Part shown: positions 45,782 to 52,622 of the stretch, in pieces
How the letters are laid out: the number at the start of each line of letters is the position of its first letter
Position numbering within the stretch: position 1 is the stretch's first letter
NCBI RefSeq assembly: GCF_009708215.1
Contig: NZ_CP046175.1
Location: 4,650,001 to 4,714,000, forward strand
Source: Occultella kanbiaonis
Lineage (GTDB): Bacteria > Actinomycetota > Actinomycetes > Actinomycetales > Beutenbergiaceae
Length of the DNA stretch: 64,000 nucleotides
Reading direction: 5' to 3'
Position numbers and translations under genes: made by a program
Notes under the pieces: model-generated
Told to the model about the DNA's origin: nothing
The model's input: only the letters and a program-made list of their open reading frames with translations
The model's database searches: none

Positions 45782-46265
45782 CCGCCGCTCAGTTCCGCTC
45801 GATCTCGTCTCAGGCAGTGAAGGCGCGATCATCGGGACCGTGGTCTGTGCCGCCGTGATCGCGTACGGCGTCGGTCACGCGGACTCGACGGCGCAACTGA
45901 GCCTGATGATCATCGTCACCGTCGGCGTCTACTGGATAGCGCACCTGCATGCCGCAACGATCAGTAGTGCGCTCACCCAGGGCCATCATCCGGCCACGGC
46001 ACTCAGACACGCCCTGACCGAGGCCGCGCCGGTCGCCGCCGCGTCGATCCTGCCATTGGCCGTTCTCCTCCTGACGCGCCTCGCCGGGGCGAGCCTGGAC
46101 GCGTCGGCATGGACGGCGCTACTCGCGACCATCGCGTTGCTGGCCTTCTACAGTTACCGGGCCGGTGCACGGGGCGGTCTCGATGCAAAGGGAAGGATTG
46201 CCAGCGCCGCAGCGGGCGCCGGCATCGGGGTGCTCGTCGCACTCCTCAAGGTGGCACTGCACTGA
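45771..46265 (+). CDS. Four-pass membrane protein of unknown function
   Basis: This 164-residue protein has hydrophobic segments at about 18-36, 43-62, 90-107 and 115-130, plus a C-terminal AAAGAGIGVLVALLKVAL. A conserved-looking LTQGHHPATALRHALTEAAP loop joins segments two and three. The GTG start overlaps the DUF1269 stop by eleven bases, so translation is coupled. No family name is certain. The partner gene suggests a membrane-bound pair. Confidence 0.7.
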   Translation: MPDDRRSVPLDLVSGSEGAIIGTVVCAAVIAYGVGHADSTAQLSLMIIVTVGVYWIAHLHAATISSALTQGHHPATALRHALTEAAPVAAASILPLAVLLLTRLAGASLDASAWTALLATIALLAFYSYRAGARGGLDAKGRIASAAAGAGIGVLVALLKVALH

Positions 46266-46347
46266 AGGACCATTCGGTGAACGGAAAGCCGTTCCAGCTC
46301 AGCCCGCATCTGCCGGACCACCTCCCTGCTCCTGGAAAGAGCCTGCC

Positions 46348-47181
46348 ATGTCGACCGACGGCACCGGATGGGTGGCAGAGCGGCTGCAGGTCGACGGCGC
46401 AATCGTCTACTGTCGGCGGAGCACGCAAGGGTCCGGCCCACCCCTCGTCCACATCCATGGCTTCGGTATCTCCGGGGCGTACCTCATGCCGACCGCCCGC
46501 GTACTGGCCAAGCGCAGGATCAACGTGGTGCCCGACCTGCCCGGGTACGGACGCAGCTCGCGGCGCGCCCACGTCCTGGGTATCCCCGCGCTCGCGACGG
46601 CGGTGCTCACACTTCTCGACACGCTGGACATCGACCGAGCAGTGCTGATCGGGAACTCGATGGGTTGCCCGATCGCACTTGAGGTGGCGCACGGCGCACC
46701 TGAGCGAGTCGAACGCCTTGTGCTGGTCGCACCTGCCGGGGGGGTGCAGAACCAGCCCCTGAGCCGCGGGCTACGCCAGTTGGTGACCGATGTCGCTCGA
46801 GAGAGCCCGAGCATGGCACCGATCGCACTTCCGGACTATCTAAGGTTCGGACCGATCAACGGGCTTCGCCTGTTCCACGAACTGACCCTCTTCCCCTCGC
46901 TGGAGCGCCTCCTTCGCACACCCGTGCCGACCCTGGCTATCCTCGGTGGGCGCGATCCACTCATGCCGCCACCCGCCCGCGTTCGCGAGCTCGGCCGACT
47001 CGCTGACGAACACATCACCATCGCGCTCCTGCGGCAAGCAGCGCACGCAGCGAACTTCAGCCATCCCGAGGAACTGGCTGGGTTGATCGAACTCTGGCTG
47101 GATGGTGCGCTCACCAGAGGCACTCCACTCCCGGACGGTGTCCGCCTGATCGACCCACACAGGGACGCCGGTCAAGGCTGA
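46348..47181 (+). CDS. Alpha/beta hydrolase (copy 1)
   Basis: The 277-residue hydrolase has HIHGFGISG (oxyanion region), the nucleophile Ser104 in GNSMGCP, Asp in GGRDPLMPP and His in AANFSHPEEL. Its sequence closely parallels the hydrolase at 48239-49171 through PDLPGYGRS, GNSMGCP, PAGGVQNQPL and PDYLRFG, so the two are paralogs. The ATG at 46348 is preceded by GGAAAGAG. The substrate is unknown; the family includes esterases and C-C hydrolases. Confidence 0.87.
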   Translation: MSTDGTGWVAERLQVDGAIVYCRRSTQGSGPPLVHIHGFGISGAYLMPTARVLAKRRINVVPDLPGYGRSSRRAHVLGIPALATAVLTLLDTLDIDRAVLIGNSMGCPIALEVAHGAPERVERLVLVAPAGGVQNQPLSRGLRQLVTDVARESPSMAPIALPDYLRFGPINGLRLFHELTLFPSLERLLRTPVPTLAILGGRDPLMPPPARVRELGRLADEHITIALLRQAAHAANFSHPEELAGLIELWLDGALTRGTPLPDGVRLIDPHRDAGQG

Positions 47182-47246
47182 GCAGCGGTCCGCCGTCACG
47201 CACCCGTTTCCTCTGCGTCCTGAAACAACACACACCCAGGACAGTA

Positions 47247-47284
47247 TTGACAGATTGGTAGCTTATTCGTTACCAATTACGAAT
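47247..47284 (+). promoter_or_regulatory. ArsR promoter with two overlapping palindromes
   Basis: TTGACA (47247-47252) is a consensus -35 box; a -10 near 47271 would start transcription at or near the ATG (47283). Two inverted repeats overlap here: ATTGGTA/TACCAAT (47254-47260 and 47271-47277) and ATTCGT/ACGAAT (47265-47270 and 47279-47284). Both suit binding by the ArsR product, giving autorepression. No Shine-Dalgarno precedes the ATG, so a leaderless mRNA is likely. Confidence 0.65.
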
Positions 47285-47651
47285 GGATGCGTTCGCCGCC
47301 CTCGCGGACCCGGTCCGCCGGGACCTCGTGAGCCGGCTGGCCCGTGGGACGGCGCGGGTCGTCGACCTCGCGGGCGAGCACGCCATCAGCAGGCCGGCCA
47401 TCAGCCGGCACCTGCGGGTGCTCGGCGAGGCAGGCCTGGTGACCGCCGACGACGTCGGCCGGGAGCGGCACTACCGGTTGGCACGCGGCGGCCTGAGTCC
47501 GGTAACCGACTACCTCGCAACCCTCGTGCCGGCACCGCGCTTCGACGAGACCGCACTCGACGGCCTCGACCTCGAGGTGCGACGCACCGTCCGCGACCAC
47601 GCCACGCCCCATTCGGACAGGAACCGAACCACCACGGAGGAGTCAGCATGA
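47283..47651 (+). CDS. ArsR-family transcriptional regulator (SdpR-like)
   Basis: The 122-residue repressor has a winged helix-turn-helix: FAALADPVRRDLVSRLARG, then DLAGEHAISRPAISRHLRVLGEAGLV (recognition helix), then an RERHYRLARGGL wing. It lacks the Cys metal-binding pair of metal sensors, so it belongs to the non-metal SdpR/CyeR-like group usually paired with SRPBCC proteins. The next gene overlaps its stop (ATGA) and is such a protein. It probably represses its own operon through the palindromes at its start. Confidence 0.9.
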   Translation: MDAFAALADPVRRDLVSRLARGTARVVDLAGEHAISRPAISRHLRVLGEAGLVTADDVGRERHYRLARGGLSPVTDYLATLVPAPRFDETALDGLDLEVRRTVRDHATPHSDRNRTTTEESA

Positions 47652-48172
47652 CGAGTACACCCACGCCCCGGGCCACGGGACGACGAGAGGAACGGGACGG
47701 GACGGCCTACCTCGTCTTCGAACGGACCTTCCGGGCACCGATCACCGACGTCTGGGCGGCGACGACCGAGTCGGACCGGCTGGTGCGTTGGATCGGCCAC
47801 TGGGCGGGAGACCCCACCAGTGGTTCGGTGTCGTTCTGGATGACCGCCGAGGCTGCGGACGCGCCGGCGGAGACGATCCACATCGACGTGTGCGACGCGC
47901 CGCGACGCCTCGTGATGCGGTCGGCGCGACCCGATGACAGCACCATCGAGTGGACCTGGCAGATCGACCTCGCCGAGGCCGACGGCGTCACGACGCTGAC
48001 GTTCGCCCAGGAGGTCGGTTCGGACACCCTGGCGGAGGGAGTCGGCCCGGGGTGGGACTACTACCTGGACCGCATGGTCGCCGGCGAGACCGGCGCCGAC
48101 CTCGCCGCGATCGACTTCGACCAGTACTACCCGGCGCTCACGGCGCACTATCGCGCGGAACTCGCCCGGTGA
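47648..48172 (+). CDS. SRPBCC (AHSA1/START-like) domain protein
   Basis: This 174-residue protein has the AHSA1 helix-grip fold pattern: FERTFRAPITDVWAATTESDRLVRWIG, DAPRRLVMRSARPDD, VTTLTFAQEVGSDTLAEGVGPGWDYYLDRM. Such proteins bind small hydrophobic ligands or act as Hsp90-activator-like domains. It is coupled to ArsR by a four-base overlap with GGAGGAG upstream. The common ArsR-SRPBCC pairing suggests the ligand also relieves repression, but this is inference. Confidence 0.88.
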   Translation: MTSTPTPRATGRREERDGTAYLVFERTFRAPITDVWAATTESDRLVRWIGHWAGDPTSGSVSFWMTAEAADAPAETIHIDVCDAPRRLVMRSARPDDSTIEWTWQIDLAEADGVTTLTFAQEVGSDTLAEGVGPGWDYYLDRMVAGETGADLAAIDFDQYYPALTAHYRAELAR

Positions 48173-48238
48173 CCGCCTGACCGGTCGTCGTCGCCTCCGT
48201 CCCGCAGCATCACCGACCGCCCCGTCCGACCGCGCCCA

Positions 48239-49171
48239 TCACCCGCCTGGCGCTCCTCCGCCGTCTGGCTTCGGCTTCGCCGGCGGGTGCAGCGTGCCCC
48301 GATGGATCTCGTAGACCGATGCGGTTCCGGGCGAGTCCGGGTCATCGACGATGGGCTCGTCCCGCATGAAGAGCCTGATGGCGTGGGCGAGTTCACCCGG
48401 GTGGCTGAAGTTGATCGCGTGCGCAGCGCCCTCGATGATGACGACGAGCACATGGTTGTCGGTCTGCCCGGCGACCTCCCGGATCCGTTCGGCACCTGGC
48501 AGCAGCGGGTCGCGGTCGCCGAGCACGACCAGTGTCGGCAACGACAGTTCGAGCAGTCGCTCGAGCGTCGGGTACCGGGTGAGCGCGCGGAACAACCGCA
48601 CCGTGCTTGGTACGCCGAACCGCAGATAGTCCGGCGTCGCCACGCTGAGCATCTTGGCCGGCTCCCGTCTGCCGTCCTTCGTGAGCTGACCGATCGCGCG
48701 TCGGAGCGGCTGGTTCTGGATCCCCCCGGCCGGCGAGACCAGAACGGCGCGATCCAGACGCTCGGGGTACCGGTGCGCGAACTCGCAGATGACCGGACAT
48801 CCCATCGAGTTGCCCACCAGCGTGGTCGACCTCACCCCGCGGTCGTCCAGGAATCTGGCCGCCGCGTGAGCGAGGTCGGGCACGTCGAGCACATCGCGAG
48901 GTCGTCCGCTGCGCCCGAAGCCGGGAAGATCGGGCACATACGTGAGGAACTCGTCCGCGAGCAACTCGGCGGTCGGCAGCAGGTACCGACCGGACAGCCC
49001 GAAGCCGTGCAGGTGCGTCATGACCGGCGCACCCGGCGAAGCCAGCGACGCGCGATAGAACACGTCCACCCCGTCGACCATGGTCCACGTGTCCGTCAGG
49101 CTGGACGCGGGCCGTCTCGGATGCAGTCGAGCGCGGTGACGATAACTCGCCCTCACGGGGTTTCCGGCCAT
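48239..49171 (-). CDS. Alpha/beta hydrolase (copy 2)
   Basis: The 310-residue hydrolase shares HLHGFGLSGRYLLPTAELL, PDLPGFGRSGR, the nucleophile Ser122 in GNSMGCP, SPAGGIQNQPL, PDYLRFG, the Asp in GDRDPLLPG and the His in INFSHPGEL with the copy at 46348. It has an added basic N-terminus (about 30 residues) and an acidic C-terminal tail. It is convergent to the ArsR-SRPBCC operon. The duplicated hydrolases suggest a local pathway for an ester or C-C substrate. Confidence 0.87.
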   Translation of the reverse strand: MAGNPVRASYRHRARLHPRRPASSLTDTWTMVDGVDVFYRASLASPGAPVMTHLHGFGLSGRYLLPTAELLADEFLTYVPDLPGFGRSGRPRDVLDVPDLAHAAARFLDDRGVRSTTLVGNSMGCPVICEFAHRYPERLDRAVLVSPAGGIQNQPLRRAIGQLTKDGRREPAKMLSVATPDYLRFGVPSTVRLFRALTRYPTLERLLELSLPTLVVLGDRDPLLPGAERIREVAGQTDNHVLVVIIEGAAHAINFSHPGELAHAIRLFMRDEPIVDDPDSPGTASVYEIHRGTLHPPAKPKPDGGGAPGG

Positions 49172-49343
49172 CAGTCTTCCCGTCCGTCACACCGAAACGA
49201 GCGCACCGCGGCGGCCCGCTGTGAGGAAAGTCCCACCATCGACTCGCGATGTCAAGACGGTCGCAGCGCGTCGGCGCCCCGCATCGGACGCAGCAGGGCC
49301 CCGACGCCGACTTTCATCAGTGCTGGGGCCGAGTTCCTACCGG

Positions 49344-49416
49344 AGCCGCCTCAGGGAATCGAACCCTGGTCCCTCTCATGACGAGTGAGACGCTCCGCCG
49401 ACTGATCCAATGCGGC
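49344..49416 (-). pseudogene. Degenerate tRNA-Thr copy
   Basis: Aligned with the intact tRNA-Thr at 52462-52534, this 73-base copy differs at seven places. C6-to-A breaks the acceptor stem, C11-to-A breaks the D stem, A21-to-G and A37-to-C alter conserved bases (A37 is the t6A site of ANN-decoding tRNAs), and A9, A44 and T47 also change. The T arm and 3' acceptor strand are intact, but no CCA follows. A search tool may still score it, yet it is unlikely to be charged or to decode. Confidence 0.75.
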
Positions 49417-49463
49417 GGGTGCTCCGCATCTGGAGCGGCGGGGCGCGCACTGTACTGCCGCCA
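49344..49463 (-). repeat. Duplicated tRNA-Thr segment, copy A
   Basis: The similarity to 52462-52583 extends about 47 bases beyond the tRNA 5' end (49417-49463), including GGGGCGCGC and ACTGTAC. The duplication therefore carried the tRNA and its upstream control region together. The two copies are in direct orientation, 3.1 kb apart. Confidence 0.75.
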
Positions 49464-49512
49464 TGTGGGACCTGCCCGGGTGAGCCGTGACCGGCGGTGG
49501 CACAATGCGACG

Positions 49513-49941
49513 ATGCGGCTTGACTGGGGACGGGGCAACGTGATCCGGCTCGACGGCGCCGAGGTCGCCCAGATCCCGATCTCGCCCTGGAGCAGGACGA
49601 GCAAGGCAAGCATCGGTGGCAGACCCTGGAAGCTTCGCCGGGGCAACGACTACCAGGCGACCCCGGACGGCGCCGCCGAGCCGACCTTCTCGGTGCAGCG
49701 CGAACGCGGGAGCAGCACGTCCTGGCACGCGTGCTCCGGCTCGGGCTGGTACGGACTGCGCAAGGAGGGCACGCTCTCGGTCGGGCTCACGCTGTGGCGG
49801 GCCGGTGCCCAGGTGGGACACACGGGCTACACGGGTGGGTTCCCGAACTACGTCCGGCTGGACTGCGAACCGAGCATTCCGGTGGACGACGCGGTACTGC
49901 TCCTGTGGTTCTGGTACGTCCTCGCCGCCTCGTCCCAGTGA
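49513..49941 (+). CDS. Small hypothetical protein
   Basis: This 142-residue protein has no signal peptide. The N-terminal MRLDWGRGNVIRLDG opening and repeated basic/aromatic strands suggest an all-beta fold, perhaps like LURP-one-type or YxjI proteins, but this is not certain. The C-terminus has a hydrophobic AVLLLWFWYVLAASS stretch that might insert in a membrane. It lies just after the degenerate tRNA and convergent with the next small membrane protein gene (8-base gap). Confidence 0.6.
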   Translation: MRLDWGRGNVIRLDGAEVAQIPISPWSRTSKASIGGRPWKLRRGNDYQATPDGAAEPTFSVQRERGSSTSWHACSGSGWYGLRKEGTLSVGLTLWRAGAQVGHTGYTGGFPNYVRLDCEPSIPVDDAVLLLWFWYVLAASSQ

Positions 49942-49949
49942 GCCTGGGC

Positions 49950-50261
49950 CTACTTCCGCGTGCCCTGCGCTGCCCACCGGCGTGCGGCATAGTCGACGCC
50001 GACGGCCAGCCGGTACACCCCGACGAGGGTGGCGAGCAGGCCAACGACCGCAATGATGAACCCGGTGGTCAGCCAGGCACGGCCGGGGTCGCCCAGGGAC
50101 TCGCCGGTGAGCTCCCAGACCAGGCTCATCTGCCGGGCCTGATCCATCGCGGCCCAGCCGATCACCAGTAACGCCACCCCGAAGGTGAGGACGACCGCCG
50201 ACCCCACCGGACCGGGGTTCGGGACGTTCAACTCGTTCGACTGCGTCTCGGGCTCGCTCAT
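49950..50261 (-). CDS. Two-pass small membrane protein
   Basis: This 103-residue protein has hydrophobic segments at about 20-40 and 65-88 and a Pro/Asn-rich start (SEPETQSNELNVPNPGP). The ATG at 50261 is chosen; an upstream in-frame start would add 21 non-conserved residues. No family recognised. It is convergent to the previous gene. Confidence 0.6.
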   Translation of the reverse strand: MSEPETQSNELNVPNPGPVGSAVVLTFGVALLVIGWAAMDQARQMSLVWELTGESLGDPGRAWLTTGFIIAVVGLLATLVGVYRLAVGVDYAARRWAAQGTRK

Positions 50262-50347
50262 CGGGCCATGAAACCATGCCGCGGGGTACGACACACTCAC
50301 CAACTCATCGCGATCCGGGGTCATGAACCGCAGCGGTCCATCACCCG

Positions 50348-50470
50348 TCAGATCCGCGGTTCAGGCGTGACTCCGAACTTCTCGATCATGAACCGCCAGA
50401 ACAGTGCGACTGCCTCGTGCTCGGGTCGCTCCAACTCATCATTTCGACCCGAGTGCGCCTGATGATTCAT
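50348..50470 (-). CDS. Possible 40-codon reading frame or gene remnant
   Basis: The frame starts at ATG 50470 and ends at TGA 50348. Its C-terminal half (HEAVALFWRFMIEKFGVTPEP) looks protein-like with GC-rich third positions, while the N-terminal half does not and there is no ribosome site. It may be the tail of a decayed gene downstream of TetR. Confidence 0.25.
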   Translation of the reverse strand: MNHQAHSGRNDELERPEHEAVALFWRFMIEKFGVTPEPRI

Positions 50471-50536
50471 CGACGTGCAAGCCGCCAACTCGTTGGTCTC
50501 GCATGGCCGCTCCTGCCGCGACCAGTCTCCGGCCGG

Positions 50537-51130
50537 TCAGCCGGCGCTTCGTGCGCCGGTGACCATCGCCTCGACCAGGCGTCGGACCGCGAGGGCGTCG
50601 ACAGGGCCGGGCCCGGTCACCAGCATGAACAGGGCGCCACCGTAGAGCGTGATCAGCAACGGCACCGCGCCGGGCGGGGCGCCCGCGTCCCGGAGCGCGA
50701 GATGCACCGCCTGCGTCTGCGCCTCGGCGGCCTCAGCGAGCCTGGCGAGCGCACCGGCCAGCGCTGGTCGCCGTTGGGCCTCCAACTGCAGCTCGTAGAT
50801 CGCGAGGTAGCGGGTCCGGTGCGTGGTGGCGGCCATGACCAACGACGCCGCAAGCAGGTCGGTCAGCCGGCCGGCTGCGTCACCCGCCTGCTTCGTGGCG
50901 GCCGCAGCCGTCGCGGCCGTCGACTCGGCGAGGTGGAGCTCGGCGACCCGGCGAGCTGCAGCGCCGAGCAGCTCGTCACGGCTGGGGAAGTAGTTCGCGG
51001 TCGTGCCGATCGGCACGTGGGCTGCGCGATCGACGGCACGGTGCGTGACCCCTCCGACACCGGCGACCGCCGTGATCTCTATGGCGGCGTCTGCGAGGGC
51101 GTCGCGTCGTCGTGGGTTGGTGCGGGGCAC
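50537..51130 (-). CDS. TetR family transcriptional regulator
   Basis: This 197-residue repressor has an N-terminal TetR helix-turn-helix (RRRDALADAAIEITAVAGVGGVTHRAVDRAA then VPIGTTANYFPSRDEL, the typical xxxxYFxSRxEL end). A helical ligand-binding domain follows (about 60-190). The GTG at 51130 is chosen; an ATG eleven codons upstream would lie inside the operator. It is divergent from the FAD monooxygenase gene, its probable target, with a palindrome between them. Confidence 0.88.
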   Translation of the reverse strand: MPRTNPRRRDALADAAIEITAVAGVGGVTHRAVDRAAHVPIGTTANYFPSRDELLGAAARRVAELHLAESTAATAAAATKQAGDAAGRLTDLLAASLVMAATTHRTRYLAIYELQLEAQRRPALAGALARLAEAAEAQTQAVHLALRDAGAPPGAVPLLITLYGGALFMLVTGPGPVDALAVRRLVEAMVTGARSAG

Positions 51131-51154
51131 CAGCCCAGTATGACAACATATGTA

Positions 51155-51172
51155 CCACAACAAGTGTTGTGG
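51155..51172. promoter_or_regulatory. TetR operator candidate
   Basis: CCACAAC (51155-51161) and GTTGTGG (51166-51172) form a perfect 7-bp inverted repeat with a 4-base spacer, inside the 62-base gap between the divergent TetR and monooxygenase starts. The position would block both promoters. Confidence 0.6.
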
Positions 51173-51192
51173 AACAGGAATCGACGGGAGCG

Positions 51193-52353
51193 ATGATGGA
51201 ACCGACAGCAGTGGTGGCCGGTGGCGGCATCGCCGGGCTGGCCTCGGCCCTCGGCCTGGCGCAGGCGGGCTGGCACGTCACCGTGCTCGAGCAGGCCACC
51301 GAACTCGGCGAGGTCGGGGCCGGCGTCGCGCTCGCGCGCAACGGCGTCGCCGCGCTGCGTGGTCTCGGGTTCGACGATTCCGCGATCGAGGGTCTCGGGG
51401 TGCCGACGCGCGCGGGCGGCGTGTATGACCTGCACGGTCGCCCGATTCGTCCGATCGCGGACGACGTCGACGCCGTCGCGATGCGAGGCGTGCACCGCGC
51501 CAGGCTGCACTCGGCGCTGCTGCAGCGCGTTCGGGACCTGGACATCGACCTCGTGACAGGGATCACGGTCACCGGCGCACGCCCTGGATCACCCGACGGA
51601 GAGCAGGCCGTGGTGCGCACGACGGGCGCCGAACATGCGGCCGATCTCGTGGTGGCCGCCGACGGCGTCCGGAGCGCCGTGCGCGCCGCGCTGACCCCGT
51701 CCGCGCGAGCGGCCTACTCGGGCTACTCCAGCTGGCGGGCTGTGACACCGCTCGCACTGCAGCCCTCCGTCCTGCGTCAGTACTGGGGGCCGCACGCGGA
51801 GTTCGGGACGATGCCGGTCGGACCGGATCAGACCTACTGGTACGGGTACGTCAAGATGCCCGAGGGGCTCCGGCTGCTGGACGAGCATGCGGCGGCCCGC
51901 GACCGGTTCACCGACTGGGCGCCCGTGATCGTCGACCTGATCGAGCAGACGGACCCGGGCGCGGTGATGCGCCACGACGTCCTGTACCTGCCAGGTGGCA
52001 TGCCCCGCTACGTCATCGGCCGGATGGTCGCCACCGGAGACGCAGCCCACGGTGGCCTACCAACCGTCGGGCAGGGCGCCGCCACCGCCTTGGAGGACGG
52101 CATCAGCGTCGCCAGACTGGTCGGCGCCCCGGCCGCAGCAGGGCGCCCCCTGGCCGCAGCGCTGGCGGCCTACGACTCCCAGCGGCGGCCCCGCTGCCGT
52201 GCGATCTCCCGCACCGCGCTCGTCACGGCCCGGTTCGGCTCCCACCTCGGTCCGCGGTTCCAGGGCCTTCGCAACACGCTGGTCCGGATGGCTCCCACGA
52301 GCGCGATCTCACGGGGCGCCGACGCCGTCATGGGCTGGAACCCGCCAGCCTGA
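51193..52353 (+). CDS. FAD-dependent monooxygenase (aromatic hydroxylase type)
   Basis: The 386-residue flavoprotein has the N-terminal Rossmann motif GGGIAG, then DLVVAADGVRSAVR (DG motif) and GDAAHGGLPTVGQGAATALEDG (GD motif binding the FAD ribose and phosphate). This is the p-hydroxybenzoate hydroxylase/PHBH family. It likely hydroxylates an aromatic compound using NAD(P)H and oxygen, possibly for detoxification. ATG 51193 or 51196 both follow GGGAG. TetR control is inferred from the divergent gene and palindrome. Confidence 0.9.
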   Translation: MMEPTAVVAGGGIAGLASALGLAQAGWHVTVLEQATELGEVGAGVALARNGVAALRGLGFDDSAIEGLGVPTRAGGVYDLHGRPIRPIADDVDAVAMRGVHRARLHSALLQRVRDLDIDLVTGITVTGARPGSPDGEQAVVRTTGAEHAADLVVAADGVRSAVRAALTPSARAAYSGYSSWRAVTPLALQPSVLRQYWGPHAEFGTMPVGPDQTYWYGYVKMPEGLRLLDEHAAARDRFTDWAPVIVDLIEQTDPGAVMRHDVLYLPGGMPRYVIGRMVATGDAAHGGLPTVGQGAATALEDGISVARLVGAPAAAGRPLAAALAAYDSQRRPRCRAISRTALVTARFGSHLGPRFQGLRNTLVRMAPTSAISRGADAVMGWNPPA

Positions 52354-52415
52354 CGGGTCGGACACGAGCGACCGCACCGTCGGCCCTCGTGGTGGCCCCG
52401 GCGGCCGGGAACAGG

Positions 52416-52454
52416 AACGGCGAGACCCCGACTGTTCGTTGGGATCTCGCCGTT
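52416..52454. terminator. Hairpin between monooxygenase and tRNA-Thr
   Basis: AACGGCGAGA (52416-52425) and TCTCGCCGTT (52445-52454) form a perfect 10-bp stem in the gap between the convergent monooxygenase and tRNA genes. It can end transcription from both sides. Confidence 0.75.
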
Positions 52455-52458
52455 GTCG

Positions 52459-52534
52459 TGGAGCCGCCTCAGGGAATCGAACCCTGGACCTTCTCATTAC
52501 GAGTGAGACGCTCTGCCGACTGAGCTAAGGCGGC
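52459..52534 (-). tRNA. tRNA-Thr (anticodon CGT)
   Basis: A complete cloverleaf is seen: a 7-bp acceptor stem (GCCGCCT with AGGCGGC), a D arm AGCTCAGTCGGCAGAGC, an anticodon stem TCTCA/TGAGA with loop CTCGTAA giving anticodon CGT, and a T arm CAGGGTTCGATTCCCTG. The discriminator is T and CCA is encoded (52459-52461). It reads the ACG threonine codon, frequent in high-GC genomes. A degenerate copy lies at 49344-49416. Confidence 0.97.
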
Positions 52535-52583
52535 GGATGCCCCGCAGGTGGAGCCGCGGGGCGCGCCCACTGTACCCGCCGCC
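52462..52583 (-). repeat. Duplicated tRNA-Thr segment, copy B
   Basis: This is the intact partner of the repeat at 49344-49463. It includes the tRNA and about 49 bases of its upstream region; similarity fades beyond GCCGCC near 52583. Confidence 0.75.
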
Positions 52584-52622
52584 GTCGGCGTTCGCCAAAA
52601 CGATGGCGGTGTGATCCGGGCC

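Noticed and set aside
47283-47651. Metal-sensing ArsR/SmtB repressor
   Set aside because: The metal-binding cysteine pair is absent and the neighbour is an SRPBCC protein, not a metal pump.
49417-52461. Integrative element inserted at tRNA-Thr
   Set aside because: No integrase, excisionase or phage gene is present, and the repeat includes the tRNA upstream region rather than only the 3' end. It is kept as a duplication, not called a mobile element.
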